Part shown: piece by piece, positions 34,725 to 45,329 of the stretch
Layout: each line of letters opens with the position of its first letter
Position numbering within the stretch: the stretch's first letter is position 1
Assembly (NCBI RefSeq): GCF_014218255.1
Contig: NZ_AP021872.1
Location: forward strand, 434,001 to 498,000
Length of the DNA stretch: 64,000 bases
Reading direction: 5' to 3'
DNA from: Mycoavidus sp. B2-EB
GTDB lineage: Bacteria > Pseudomonadota > Gammaproteobacteria > Burkholderiales > Burkholderiaceae
The notes under the pieces: model-generated
What the model was told of the DNA's origin: nothing
The model's input: the letters and a program-made list of their open reading frames with translations, nothing else
The model's database searches: none
Translations under genes and position numbers: made by a program

Positions 34725-35378
34725 TTCCAGCTCCTAGAGTTTAGCGGATCAAGCTTTGCTTAGAAGCGAGTGCGGCTTCGCAATATTCCTCAGAATCAGG
34801 ACGTTTTGGCCGGTAAGGCGTCGAAAAAGGAGGGGTTGGCCGTATTAGAGGAAGGTGAGGTGCTTTGGGTTTAATCATGACCTCAATCGAGGATTGAACT
34901 TGAGCAAGATCGGTGAAGTGAAAATAAAATGCGCAGAGGGAAGGAGCGAGTTTTTTGAAGGAAAATGGAGAACGTCGAGAATGTTGTAAATTAGCAGAGT
35001 GTTTTTTAGGACATTGTTTAAGAGATAAAACTCGAGGAGATGAAAAGAGATACTTCGGGGGAGAAGGGTAAGATTCAAGGCAATACATCACGCTGCTCCT
35101 TGTGTTTGGCTTTAAACTCCGACGCACCCCTATGTCAAAAGAGGTGGCGGAACCGAGCAGGGTTGACATACCGAAACACAAGAATCGGCGTACCCGAAGG
35201 TACCCCTACCCGGCCCCGCCATAAGCGCGAGCCTTCTTTCTTTGTGTTGCCGGGATGTCAAACCCAGACCACTACTGTATTAGTGGCGATTAGAGTATAA
35301 GTAATTTGATTAGAAAGGGTAGATATGGTGCGGTTGATTAATTGCCTATGCCAGCGTGTCTATTTTCTTTGCCCCTGG
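34725..35378. other. 654-base stretch of unclear coding content
   Basis: Open frames exist on both strands (35169 down to 34741 on minus; 35040-35300 on plus), but none has a good ribosome-binding site or a recognisable domain. The plus frame is basic and ends TTTVLVAIRV. The minus frame ends in a proline-rich tail (HLPLIRPTPPFSTPYRPKR) of a type also seen in the neighbouring hypothetical protein. A hairpin at 35190-35203, read on the minus strand, is GTACC-TTCG-GGTAC, a cUUCGg tetraloop. The stretch could hold a decayed gene or a structured RNA; neither is established. Confidence 0.4.
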
Positions 35379-36197
35379 CTAGTTTTTACTCGGTGCTTTT
35401 CCTTTCTCCTGGGCCTTGGCAATGTCTGCATAAGGCTTTCCTGATTGGAGTTGAGCCATCGTCTCCACCGGATCTTGGTGCATAGCCTGCATAATTTGAT
35501 GGGCTGTCTCAGGTGAAGGCGGTGGCGAATCGGACTCTTTTGGGGGCTTGGGGTTTGTTACTTGAGCGGGGCGGCCCTTGAGAGGTTGGTGATCAAAGGT
35601 CGTTGTGGGACTAAAAGGGCCATGTCGGCCAATGCGTTGCTTTTCACCCTGAGGAACTTCAGGCGTGACACGCACGTAAGAGCCCCCCTCTTCATAATTT
35701 ACGGTTTCTGGATAATTAGAGTGGACGCCACCTGGTGGATGGTACTCGATTCCGCCTTTGAATTCGGTCACCGTAGCACCTTCATCGACCTGTTTGGGGG
35801 CTTTTGCTTTAGGTTTTTTCTCTAGCACTTCTTTGAATTTTGCCTCTCGTCTTGCATTCTCTTGAGCAATTTCTTGGGATGTAAGGGCCCGTTTCTTCTC
35901 CGTAGCTACAAGAAATCCTCCTCCTTGTTTGTAGTGAAGATCTGGGTGACTACCGCTTTTAGGGCCGAGACTAGACTTCACCGTACTGAACGGGTCTGCC
36001 TGTGCTGCCTTGTATACCCGGGACATACTTGCACTCGGGCTGCTGCCGGGTCTGGGAGGTCCTACCAGATCAGAAAGTAGGCCTTTGGGTGAGGGAGTAC
36101 GGGATCTTTCCTTCCCCTTATCTGCCGATTCCATGGAAGAATCGTATTTCTCGGTATTCCCTGCACCGATGGTTAAATTAGATTTAGACGGCAGCAT
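35379..36197 (-). CDS. Hypothetical proline-, lysine- and serine-rich protein, probably disordered
   Basis: This 272-residue product is not recognised. It has no membrane segment and no classical signal peptide. Composition is strongly biased to Pro, Ser, Lys, Gly and Glu, with stretches such as RSRTPSPKG, PPRPGSSPSAS, KKPKAKAPKQ and PKPPKESDSPPPSPE, which predict disorder. A short charged helix (LTSQEIAQENARREAKFKEVLE) lies near the middle, and the end PYADIAKAQEKGKAPSKN is basic. The ATG at 36197 has AGGA six bases upstream; an ATG two codons earlier abuts that site. Isolated gene, tRNA-proximal block and eukaryote-like low complexity make a secreted effector possible, but no secretion signal was proved. 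Confidence 0.6.
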   Translation of the reverse strand: MLPSKSNLTIGAGNTEKYDSSMESADKGKERSRTPSPKGLLSDLVGPPRPGSSPSASMSRVYKAAQADPFSTVKSSLGPKSGSHPDLHYKQGGGFLVATEKKRALTSQEIAQENARREAKFKEVLEKKPKAKAPKQVDEGATVTEFKGGIEYHPPGGVHSNYPETVNYEEGGSYVRVTPEVPQGEKQRIGRHGPFSPTTTFDHQPLKGRPAQVTNPKPPKESDSPPPSPETAHQIMQAMHQDPVETMAQLQSGKPYADIAKAQEKGKAPSKN

Positions 36198-36515
36198 GTC
36201 CATTCCTGTGGCGATTAATCGGATTAGCGTGTTTGAAGTAACGCAGTAATCCCAGTATTGACGACAGGAGCTCCGTCTGTGATTACAATGCGAAGCTTAG
36301 TATCATGATGCGAGCCTGTTGAAATTGTTCAGGTAAAACCGTGATGTGTGCTGACTACTTATGATGGTATGCTGGAATTCTACGCAGCATCTAAAAAAAT
36401 CATGGTCACACTACTGAAGCGGGTGATGTGGTGTGCTTCTGCGTGTGCTTTTATCGCTATGGTCTTTTTTGAGTAAGCAATTGCTTGCGTGTGATCTCCT
36501 TGCGGAGCGCTCCAG
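36198..36515. other. 318-base gap without a gene
   Basis: No coding sequence or RNA is seen. A 12-base palindrome AAGCAATTGCTT (36475-36486) lies about 30 bases past the minus-strand tal stop; it has no T run and is not a convincing terminator. The promoter of the hypothetical gene at 35379 must lie in the left part. Confidence 0.5.
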
Positions 36516-37472
36516 CTAGGTTTGTAACGATTGAATCATGGTTTCAAGTTTAGCGCTATCCACGGCAAATTGACGAATGCCTTCAGCAAGTTTCTCGGTT
36601 GCCATAGCGTTGTCATTAAGCTGATAACGAAACGCTGATTCGTTTAGCGTGATGGGTTCCAGCGCTTCGCTGGAGGGATTCTGTGGCGTAAGCTTGCGCT
36701 CAAGCGCGGTTGTGCGGGTTTGTAGTTGCTCGAGTAATGGCGGGCTGATGGTGAGTAGATCGCAGCCGGCAAGCTCGATGATTTGCGCAGTTGAACGAAA
36801 GCTCGCGCCCATCACCTCGGTCGCGTAGCCGAATTGTTTGTAATAATGATAAATCTGCTTAACAGAGCGCACGCCAGGATCGTTAGCGCCCCCATTTTTC
36901 TGCTCATCCCATGCAGCACCTGCATTGGCTTTATGCCAATCATAGATCCGACCCACGAATGGCGAGATTAAGCGAGCGCCTGCTGCGGCGCACGCAATGG
37001 CCTGTTCTAGCGAAAAAACCAGTGTCATATTACAGTGGATGCCTGCTTGCTCGAGTTGTTCGGCGGCACGTATGCCTTCCCAGGTGGCGGCGATCTTGAT
37101 TAACACGCGCTCGCGTGCAATCCCTGCGGTTTCGTATAACGCCATCAATTGATGCGCTTTGGCGACCGTCGCGGCCGTATCAAACGATAAACGGGCATCG
37201 ACTTCGGTAGATACCCGGCCTGGAATAAGCGCTAGAATTTCCGTGCCAAAAGCGATAAGTAATTGATTCATGATGGAATCAATGCCTTGGTGGCAATCAT
37301 CATTGACGATCTTAACTAGGAGCGGGCGATATTGATTTTGCTGGACCGCTTTTAAGATAAGCGAGGGATTCGTGGTCGCTTCATGCGGTTGATATTGCTT
37401 GAGTAGTTGAAAATCGCCGGTATCGGCAACCACGGTGGTGTATTTTCTTAGCGCATCAAGGGTTGTCATCAT
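36516..37472 (-). CDS. tal: Transaldolase
   Basis: Transaldolase moves a dihydroxyacetone unit between sugar phosphates in the non-oxidative pentose phosphate pathway. The 318-residue length is the classical TalB type. [19 protein letters not shown] opens the protein, followed by [11 protein letters not shown] and the Schiff-base lysine in [36 protein letters not shown] and [12 protein letters not shown] follow. The ATG at 37472 overlaps the stop of rlmJ (ATGA), with a second ATG directly after it, so translation is coupled to rlmJ. Confidence 0.95.
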   Translation of the reverse strand: MMTTLDALRKYTTVVADTGDFQLLKQYQPHEATTNPSLILKAVQQNQYRPLLVKIVNDDCHQGIDSIMNQLLIAFGTEILALIPGRVSTEVDARLSFDTAATVAKAHQLMALYETAGIARERVLIKIAATWEGIRAAEQLEQAGIHCNMTLVFSLEQAIACAAAGARLISPFVGRIYDWHKANAGAAWDEQKNGGANDPGVRSVKQIYHYYKQFGYATEVMGASFRSTAQIIELAGCDLLTISPPLLEQLQTRTTALERKLTPQNPSSEALEPITLNESAFRYQLNDNAMATEKLAEGIRQFAVDSAKLETMIQSLQT

Positions 37473-38326
37473 ATTTTATGTTGCTCAAGCATGAAGGTGG
37501 CTGCTGTATCCCGCCCAAGTGTTTGCACTAGGTAGGGTAAAGCGGTTCTTAGGTTTTCTGCTAATGAGTAAGGCGGATTCAGTATAAACATACCACTGCC
37601 ATATAAGCCATAGCCATCTCGCGGTGGGGCACAGGTTTGCAGCAAAGCATGCAGCCAGTTTTTTTCGGCGATGCGTTTGAGCTGTTCGGCAAAGCGCTGG
37701 GCTTCAGGCCGTTGGACCTGCGGATACCACACTGCATAGGTGCCTGTCGCAAAGCGGCGTAAGCTTTGTTGTAACGTATCTAATACGCGCTGATAGTCTT
37801 GTTTGTCTTCGTAAGAAGGATCCAGTAACACGACCGCTCGTCGCGGTGGGGGTGGGAGGAAACCCTTGAGCCCGCTAAAGCCATCTCCTGCATGTAATAG
37901 GGCGCGTGGTTTTCCGTTCGGTTGTAACTGGGCAAAATTATCGCGTAGGATTTTAATTTCGGTTGGATGGAGTTCAAACAGCCGTAATCTATCTTGGCTG
38001 CGGGTCAAGTGCCAGGCAAGCCATGGCGAGCCGGGGTAAAAGCGTAAAGCTTCAGTCTCATTCAGGGCCCGCACTTGGGCGATATAATCTGCTAGCAGAG
38101 GGGGTAAATTGGAGGATGCCCAGAGCCTTGCAATGCCGGTTTCGTATTCGGCAGTTTGGCTTGCATATGCCCCCAATAACTCATAGACTCCTGCGCCTGC
38201 GTGCGTGTCTAGGTACCAAAAAGCTTTTTCTTTCTGGGCGAGATGGCGCAAGATGTGCACAATAATGCTATGTTTGAGCACATCGGCATGATTGCCCGCA
38301 TGAAAGGCGTGGCGGTAGCTCAGCAT
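37469..38326 (-). CDS. rlmJ: 23S rRNA (adenine-2030 N6)-methyltransferase RlmJ
   Basis: RlmJ methylates A2030 of 23S rRNA. The 285-residue protein starts [19 protein letters not shown], the family opening, with the SAM-binding [13 protein letters not shown]. The catalytic motif appears as [12 protein letters not shown] where many homologues have DPPYE. The C-terminal half contains [13 protein letters not shown]. The ATG at 38326 has GAGGA about 9 bases upstream and matches the family start; the frame continues upstream by nine codons. The start faces surE across 32 bases. Confidence 0.92.
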   Translation of the reverse strand: MLSYRHAFHAGNHADVLKHSIIVHILRHLAQKEKAFWYLDTHAGAGVYELLGAYASQTAEYETGIARLWASSNLPPLLADYIAQVRALNETEALRFYPGSPWLAWHLTRSQDRLRLFELHPTEIKILRDNFAQLQPNGKPRALLHAGDGFSGLKGFLPPPPRRAVVLLDPSYEDKQDYQRVLDTLQQSLRRFATGTYAVWYPQVQRPEAQRFAEQLKRIAEKNWLHALLQTCAPPRDGYGLYGSGMFILNPPYSLAENLRTALPYLVQTLGRDTAATFMLEQHKI

Positions 38327-38358
38327 GTTTGGTGTTTCCTCAGTTACAATCAATAAAT

Positions 38359-39117
38359 ATGCGAATTTTACTCAGTAATGACGATGGTTATTTGGCGCCT
38401 GGCTTAGCTGCACTCTATGAAGCTTTAAAGCCCTTGGGCGAAGTAACCGTGCTTGCGCCAGAGCGTAATTGTAGCGGCGCATCTAATTCATTGACTTTAT
38501 CGCGACCATTATCCGTGTTTACTGCGGCGAATGGTTTTCGCTATCTGAATGGCACGCCGACCGATTGCGTTCATATTGCGCTCACGGGTATCCTCGATTA
38601 CAAACCGGATCTAGTTGTTTCGGGCATCAATAATGGGCAGAATATGGGGGAAGACACGTTGTATTCAGGTACGGTGGCAGCGGCAACGGAAGGGTTTATG
38701 TTTGGCGTTCCTGCTTTCGCCTTTTCTCTGGCCGATAAGGGCTGGGCGCATTTGGGGGCGGCCGCGCGCGTGGCGGGCGATATTGTGGCGCACTATCTGG
38801 CGCACCCATTAGCGGCACCGTTTTTATTAAATATTAATATTCCCAACCGGGCTTATCACGATTTGGGTGAATGGTGTGTGACGCGGCTGGGCAAGCGGCA
38901 TCCATCGCAATCGGTGATTCAGCAAATGAGCCCAGAGGGCGAGCCGGTTTATTGGATTGGCCCAGCGGGCGATGTATGCGATGCAAGTGAAGGAACGGAT
39001 TTTCATGCGGTAGAGCACGGGCGAGTGTCCGTTACTCCATTGCAGCTTGACCTAACCCATACGCAATTGCTTCCATGCGTGCAAGACTGGGTGTTGGCGG
39101 CGGAGTCAAAATCATGA
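38359..39117 (+). CDS. surE: 5'/3'-nucleotidase SurE
   Basis: SurE is a metal-dependent nucleoside monophosphate phosphatase important in stationary phase. The 252-residue protein starts [16 protein letters not shown] with the metal-binding Asp pair, followed by [15 protein letters not shown] and [23 protein letters not shown]. The ATG at 38359 matches the conserved start, although no strong ribosome-binding site precedes it. The stop overlaps the start of pcm by four bases (ATGA), which begins the surE-pcm-nlpD-rpoS chain. Confidence 0.95.
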   Translation: MRILLSNDDGYLAPGLAALYEALKPLGEVTVLAPERNCSGASNSLTLSRPLSVFTAANGFRYLNGTPTDCVHIALTGILDYKPDLVVSGINNGQNMGEDTLYSGTVAAATEGFMFGVPAFAFSLADKGWAHLGAAARVAGDIVAHYLAHPLAAPFLLNINIPNRAYHDLGEWCVTRLGKRHPSQSVIQQMSPEGEPVYWIGPAGDVCDASEGTDFHAVEHGRVSVTPLQLDLTHTQLLPCVQDWVLAAESKS

Positions 39118-39917
39118 CGCACGCTAAGCGTTTTCCGCTTAGTTTAGCCGAAGTGCGGGCGCGCCAGGCTAAAAAGAGCGGCGTAAGCGCTGTGGCGTGG
39201 CGTCACGCAACTATGCTTCAAGCCCGTCCGCCTAATCCGGTAACGGTGCTGCATCCAGCTTTGGCCTCGGAACGGGTGCGCGAGCGGATGGTTGAGCGCG
39301 TGCGGGCTAATGGTGTAAGCCATGCGCGGGTGCTGGCGGCGCTGAGCGCGGTGCCACGGCATCTGTTTGTGGATCCGGGTTTGGCGGCGCAAGCCTACCA
39401 AGAAATGGCTTTGCCCATCGGTTATCAGCAAACGATTTCTAAACCTACAGTGGTGGCGCGGATGATTGAATTGGCTACGACTGATAGAGGGTTAAAAAAA
39501 GTGCTTGAGATTGGTACCGGCTGTGGTTATCAAGCGGCTGTGCTAAGTCATATAGCGCAAGAAGTGTATTCGATTGAGCGGGTGCAGCCGTTGTTTGAGC
39601 GGGCTAAAAGAAACTTGCGTCCACTACGGCTAGCGAATCTTCGGTTACAGTATGGCGATGGATGCTTGGGGTTGCCCGCGGCCGCGCCATTCGATGCGAT
39701 TATCATAGCGGCAGCTGGCATTGGCATTCCCGAAATATTGCTTGAGCAGCTTGCAATTGGCGGGCGTTTGGTGGCGCCGGTGGTGCTTCCAGCCCATCCA
39801 GAAAGCAGTAGTGAAACGCAGATTTTGATGCTGATTGAGCGTATATCAGCAACTCAATGGCGCGAGTCAAAACTTGATCGCGTTTTTTTTGTTCCCTTAA
39901 AATCCGGAGTGATTTGA
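39114..39917 (+). CDS. pcm: Protein-L-isoaspartate O-methyltransferase
   Basis: Pcm methylates isoaspartyl residues so that damaged proteins can be repaired. The SAM site is [18 protein letters not shown] near residue 135, with [17 protein letters not shown] before it and [21 protein letters not shown] after it. The 267-residue product has an N-terminal extension of about 55 residues, as in other Burkholderiaceae, before the core that begins [13 protein letters not shown]. The ATG at 39114 overlaps the surE stop. The stop overlaps a TTG that is the best-placed start of nlpD. Confidence 0.94.
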   Translation: MTHAKRFPLSLAEVRARQAKKSGVSAVAWRHATMLQARPPNPVTVLHPALASERVRERMVERVRANGVSHARVLAALSAVPRHLFVDPGLAAQAYQEMALPIGYQQTISKPTVVARMIELATTDRGLKKVLEIGTGCGYQAAVLSHIAQEVYSIERVQPLFERAKRNLRPLRLANLRLQYGDGCLGLPAAAPFDAIIIAAAGIGIPEILLEQLAIGGRLVAPVVLPAHPESSSETQILMLIERISATQWRESKLDRVFFVPLKSGVI

Positions 39918-40762
39918 AATTGATGACTACGTTGCGAAGATTCGATAAAAGCTGCTGCCTAGCAATTTTTCCGCGCGTCCTTTGTGGGTTGTCGGTGCTC
40001 GTCTTTGGCGCATGCTCGACACGACTTGTCCACGCTCCAATCAGCGACCGCTTTGAGGCGAGCGCGTTGGCGAGCCAGTTAGTGTCGGCGCCGGCACCGC
40101 CTGGCTATTACCGAGTTAAGCCAGGCGATACGGTATATCGAATCGCGCTTGAAAACGGCCAACATTATCAGGATATTGTGGCGTGGAATAACCTGCAAAG
40201 CGCATCTCAGGTCGCAGCTAACCAATTGCTGCGTGTGACGCCGCCAGGAGCAGAACCCGCTCCCGATACACCCGGCGTTTCAACCGCGCCGGTAATCGAT
40301 AGCGCGGTTCAGGTGCGGTCGCTCGAGAGTAGTCCAGCCGCTGACCCTTCTGGTCCTAGCACTGAGCCTGGCGCGCAGACTCCTGCGGCCGCGCCGGTTA
40401 CTGCGCTTGCCTGGCCAGTGCGTGGCCCAGTACTGGGTACGTTTGATGAATTAAAAAATAAAGGCTTGGATATTGGCGGCGTCGTAGGAACGCCAATCTC
40501 AGCTGCGGCTGACGGCCGCATTGTCTACGCTGGCAACGGCTTAAGAGGGTACGGCAATTTGATTATTATTAAGCATGATGCTACATTTTTAACGGCTTAT
40601 GCGCATAATAGAGCGCTTTTCGTTAAGGAAGGCGAGGCCGTAACTAGGGGCCAGAAAATTGCCGAGATGGGAAATAGCGATGCAAATCGCGTGATGTTGC
40701 ATTTTGAAGTGCGTCAGCGGGGTAAGCCAGTAGATCCAATGAAGTATTTATCGACTCCTTAA
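39914..40762 (+). CDS. nlpD: NlpD-like LysM/M23 lipoprotein
   Basis: NlpD is an outer-membrane lipoprotein that activates the amidase AmiC at the division septum. A lipobox SVLVFGAC near residue 34 follows a hydrophobic signal. A LysM domain ([18 protein letters not shown]) is followed by a Pro/Ala-rich linker and a LytM domain ([48 protein letters not shown]). The first LytM metal-binding histidine is absent, as in E. coli NlpD, so it should be a regulator, not an enzyme. The TTG at 39914 has GGAG 5 bases upstream and overlaps the pcm stop; the ATG at 39923 is 14 bases from that site. rpoS follows after 22 bases. Confidence 0.92.
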   Translation: MKLMTTLRRFDKSCCLAIFPRVLCGLSVLVFGACSTRLVHAPISDRFEASALASQLVSAPAPPGYYRVKPGDTVYRIALENGQHYQDIVAWNNLQSASQVAANQLLRVTPPGAEPAPDTPGVSTAPVIDSAVQVRSLESSPAADPSGPSTEPGAQTPAAAPVTALAWPVRGPVLGTFDELKNKGLDIGGVVGTPISAAADGRIVYAGNGLRGYGNLIIIKHDATFLTAYAHNRALFVKEGEAVTRGQKIAEMGNSDANRVMLHFEVRQRGKPVDPMKYLSTP

Positions 40763-40784
40763 TAAATTAGCTCTCTCAATCAAT

Positions 40785-41861
40785 ATGCCGAATTCAAAGC
40801 GTCAACAGCCGTACGATAGAGCCGATCCACTATTTGGTCAGCTTGATGATAGATTAAGCTCGGAAGAGACGCCTGACTTGCCATTTGAGCGTGGCAGTGA
40901 AGTGGCTGAAGATGTGCTGGACGAAAATGACAGCGAAAATACCCCGGATGCGGTAGCGATTGACGAACCCGACCCAAGTGATTTTGGTGCTTTGTTACGA
41001 TCTGAGCTAACCGCAGACACGATTCAGCATTATCTGAACCGGATTAGCGCCAAGCCTTTGTTAACGGTTGAGGAAGAGCAGCGTTATGCAACGGGCGCGC
41101 AGCAAGGGGATTTCGAAGCGCGGCAAGTCATGATTGAGCGTAATTTGCGGCTTGTCGTTAGCATTGCTAAAGGATATTTAAACCGTGGCGTGCCGTTGCT
41201 CGATTTAATCGAAGAGGGCAATCTTGGGCTGATGCATGCGATTAGCAAGTTCGAGCCACAGCGGGGGTTTCGTTTTTCTACTTATGCGACTTGGTGGATT
41301 CGGCAAAGTGTTGAGCGTGCCATTATGAATCAAGCGCGCACAGTGCGTTTGCCGGTTCATGTGATCCGTGAGTTAAATCAAATATTACGTGCTAAGCGTC
41401 ATTTAGAAAAAAGCACAGTAAATGCCGATGGTTCTCTTGAGCGACGCGATGCGAGCGTGGATGATATTGCTCATTTAACCGGCAAGACGGTTGATGAGGT
41501 ATCTGATATTCTTGGCTTAAGCGAACGGACGACTTCGCTTGATGCGCCGCTAGAGCTCGATCCAGGAAGCAGTTTGCTGGACTTCTTATCTGACGAGCAG
41601 AGTCAATTGCCTGAGGCAAAAATTCAGCAGCGTGAGCTGGAAGAATTAATGAAGGCTTGGTTAGCGCGTCTGCCAGACAAGCATCGGCATGTGGTTGAGC
41701 GTCGTTTTGGCCTTGGCAATGTTGAGCCTGCTACGCTTGAGGAAGTGGCTGACGAGATGGAGCTGACGCGTGAGCGGGTGCGTCAAATTCAGCAAGAAGC
41801 CATGACGCGTTTAAAGCGTTATTTCATCTCCAGCGGCGTGCGCAAGGATGCTGTGCTGTGA
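40785..41861 (+). CDS. rpoS: RNA polymerase sigma factor RpoS
   Basis: RpoS directs stationary-phase and general-stress transcription. The 358-residue protein has region 1.2 (TIQHYLNRISAKPLLT), region 2 (GYLNRGVPLLDLIEEGNLGL, GFRFSTYATWWIRQSVERAI), region 3 and the region 4 helix-turn-helix (LEEVADEMELTRERVRQIQ). An acidic N-terminal segment of about 60 residues is typical of Burkholderiaceae RpoS. nlpD lies directly upstream, and in many bacteria the rpoS promoter is inside nlpD. The stop overlaps the GTG start of the exonuclease gene. Confidence 0.95.
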   Translation: MPNSKRQQPYDRADPLFGQLDDRLSSEETPDLPFERGSEVAEDVLDENDSENTPDAVAIDEPDPSDFGALLRSELTADTIQHYLNRISAKPLLTVEEEQRYATGAQQGDFEARQVMIERNLRLVVSIAKGYLNRGVPLLDLIEEGNLGLMHAISKFEPQRGFRFSTYATWWIRQSVERAIMNQARTVRLPVHVIRELNQILRAKRHLEKSTVNADGSLERRDASVDDIAHLTGKTVDEVSDILGLSERTTSLDAPLELDPGSSLLDFLSDEQSQLPEAKIQQRELEELMKAWLARLPDKHRHVVERRFGLGNVEPATLEEVADEMELTRERVRQIQQEAMTRLKRYFISSGVRKDAVL

Positions 41862-42634
41862 CCCCTATTTTAGTTTTTGATATTGAAACCGTGCCTGATA
41901 TTGCAGGTGCGCGTCAATTGGATGATTGGCCTAGTGCTCTGTCTGATGAAGAGGTTGCGCAACGCGCGTTCGCTGCGCGCCGCGAAAAAACGGGCTCCGA
42001 TTTTCTGCCGCATTATTTGCAACGGGTGGTCTCGATTGCTTGCGTATTCAGAGACCGCGAAGGCTTTCGGGTAAAGTCGCTGGGCACTAAGCACGATGCG
42101 GAAGCTACGTTGCTTCAGTTATTTTTCCGCGTCATCGAAAAATATTCTCCTCAATTGGTGTCATGGAATGGCGGAGGATTCGATTTGCCAGTCTTACATT
42201 ATCGTGCTTTGGTGAATGGCGTCGCTGCCCCAAAATACTGGGACCTGGGCGAAGATGATCGAGATTTTAAATGGAACAACTACATCAGCCGTTACCATAC
42301 TCGCCATACGGATTTGATGGATTTACTCGCGCTCTATCAGCCGCGCGCCAACGCACCGCTTGATGCATTGGCTAAACTATGTGGTTTTCCGGGCAAGCTG
42401 GGAATGGATGGGAGCCAGGTCTGGCAAGCTTTTAGCGAAGGGCGCATCGATGAAATTCGTGATTATTGTGAAACAGATGTCGTCAACACTTATTTAATGT
42501 ACTGCCGTTTCCAGCACATGCGGGGAGGCTTTACGATGCAAGAATATGAGCAGGAAGTGATGCGGGTTAAAGAGGCGTTGGCGGTTGAGGCTGGCGCGCA
42601 TTGGGTAGAATATCTGGCGGCTTTTGCGAGATAA
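41858..42634 (+). CDS. Predicted 3'-5' exonuclease, PolB-like
   Basis: This 258-residue protein belongs to a DnaQ-like exonuclease group related to the proofreading domain of family B DNA polymerases. The Exo I motif is FDIETVPD near residue 6, Exo II is LVSWNGGGFDLPVLHYRAL, and Exo III is YCETDVVNTYLMY with the catalytic Asp and Tyr. There is no polymerase domain. GTG at 41858 overlaps the rpoS stop (GTGA), so it is translationally coupled to rpoS. A role in repair is likely from the fold but not shown. Confidence 0.88.
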   Translation: MTPILVFDIETVPDIAGARQLDDWPSALSDEEVAQRAFAARREKTGSDFLPHYLQRVVSIACVFRDREGFRVKSLGTKHDAEATLLQLFFRVIEKYSPQLVSWNGGGFDLPVLHYRALVNGVAAPKYWDLGEDDRDFKWNNYISRYHTRHTDLMDLLALYQPRANAPLDALAKLCGFPGKLGMDGSQVWQAFSEGRIDEIRDYCETDVVNTYLMYCRFQHMRGGFTMQEYEQEVMRVKEALAVEAGAHWVEYLAAFAR

Positions 42635-42733
42635 CCCCCCCCGCCTAGCGTATCTAAGCGCTGTGGCGAATCAGGATAATGATAAGGCTTGCGCCGTGCT
42701 CTTGAATTTGTGCCAATGTGTCTCCATATTCAG

Positions 42734-42765
42734 TATAATTAGCACTCGTTAGCCAGGAGTGCTAA
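42734..42765 (+). promoter_or_regulatory. groESL promoter -10 and CIRCE operator
   Basis: A perfect CIRCE element, TTAGCACTC-N9-GAGTGCTAA, occupies 42739-42765. TATAAT at 42734-42739 overlaps its first base. The HrcA repressor binds CIRCE, so the chaperonin operon is expected to be derepressed by heat. It lies about 100 bases before groES. No hrcA gene is in this window. The -35 hexamer is not clear. Confidence 0.95.
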
Positions 42766-42863
42766 TAAATCTTCGCTTTTTGGCTCGGGGAATACTTCTC
42801 CCTATGAGCTTTAAAAATTTAGTTGTTCTCTAGTATTTCTAGTATTTATTGAGAGGAGTCTGT

Positions 42864-43157
42864 ATGAAAAAGCTGCGTCCTTTGCACGATCGTGTCATTA
42901 TCAAGCGTTTGGACCAAGAGACCAAAAGCGCCTCAGGCTTGGTTATTCCTGAGACGGCTGCTGAAAAACCAGATCAAGGTGAAGTGCTGGCGATTGGGCC
43001 AGGCAAGAAAGATGAGAAAGGTGCTTCGATTGCGCTAGATGTTAAAGTGGGCGATCGCGTGCTATTCGGCAAATATTCCGGTCAGTCCGTCAAGATTGAC
43101 GGTAATGAGTTGCTGGTAATGCGTGAAGAAGACATTATGGCTGTGCTCGTTAGCTAA
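42864..43157 (+). CDS. groS: Co-chaperonin GroES
   Basis: GroES forms the heptameric lid of the GroEL folding chamber. The 97-residue product starts [17 protein letters not shown], contains [19 protein letters not shown] (mobile loop) and [18 protein letters not shown], and ends MAVLVS. GAGGAG lies seven bases upstream of the ATG at 42864; an in-frame TTG earlier is not needed. It is first in the groES-groEL operon behind CIRCE. Confidence 0.97.
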   Translation: MKKLRPLHDRVIIKRLDQETKSASGLVIPETAAEKPDQGEVLAIGPGKKDEKGASIALDVKVGDRVLFGKYSGQSVKIDGNELLVMREEDIMAVLVS

Positions 43158-43183
43158 GCGTAGTTTTCAGTTCATCAAGTTAG

Positions 43184-44854
<1,671 letters not shown>

Positions 44855-44912
44855 TGGCCTAGGCTTGCCTTTATTTGCGCTGCGCTCTTATGAGCATGGC
44901 GCAATTTTCTGC

Positions 44913-44944
44913 ACAAAAAACCCGCATAACTGCGGGTTTTTTGT
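44913..44944 (+). terminator. groESL terminator
   Basis: AAAAAACCCGCA (44915-44926) and its complement TGCGGGTTTTTT (44931-44942) form a strong stem around TAAC, with T runs on both strands. It is about 60 bases past the groEL stop and ends the operon. Confidence 0.92.
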
Positions 44945-45068
44945 GCCCTCTTGATGAGATTTATCTCAAAATGTGAGCAAATCAAGCCGCAACCGCGGTA
45001 CCATCGCCCTTTTGAGATATTTTTGCAACGTCTAAATCATAGCTTGTGGGATGTAGTGGTATAACAGT

Positions 45069-45239
45069 ATGGAATATAAAAATTGGATGTGCCTCATTTG
45101 TGGCTGGATTTATGATGAAGAAGCCGGTCTTCCAGAAGAAGGCATTGCGCCGGGCACGCGTTGGGAAGATATCCCGTTGAACTGGACTTGTCCGGAGTGC
45201 GGTGCCCGCAAAGAGGATTTTGAAATGGTGCAAATTTGA
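45069..45239 (+). CDS. rubA: Rubredoxin
   Basis: This is a 56-residue single-iron electron-transfer protein. The two knuckles CLICGWIYDEEAG and CPECGARKEDFEMV hold the four cysteines that bind Fe. Between them lies GIAPGTRWEDIPLNWT, the conserved rubredoxin core. The ATG at 45069 begins MEYKNWMCLIC. The gene is separated from groEL by the terminator and is followed by yqgE, a neighbour order also common in Burkholderiales. Partners (alkane hydroxylase or stress reductases) are not in the window. Confidence 0.95.
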   Translation: MEYKNWMCLICGWIYDEEAGLPEEGIAPGTRWEDIPLNWTCPECGARKEDFEMVQI

Positions 45240-45329
45240 GGCGCTGTGAGCAAAATAAAGCCTTGGGACGAGTCGGCTGATTTTGCGGCATGGCCATTTG
45301 CTAAAGGAATTCAAGGGTTAGAATTCAAT

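Noticed and set aside
34741-35169. Minus-strand frame with a proline-rich tail
   Set aside because: It has no ribosome-binding site and no known domain, so it was described as part of the unassigned stretch and not called a gene.
35040-35300. Plus-strand 86-codon basic frame
   Set aside because: It overlaps the minus frame and has no start signal or recognised domain; it is kept only as an observation.
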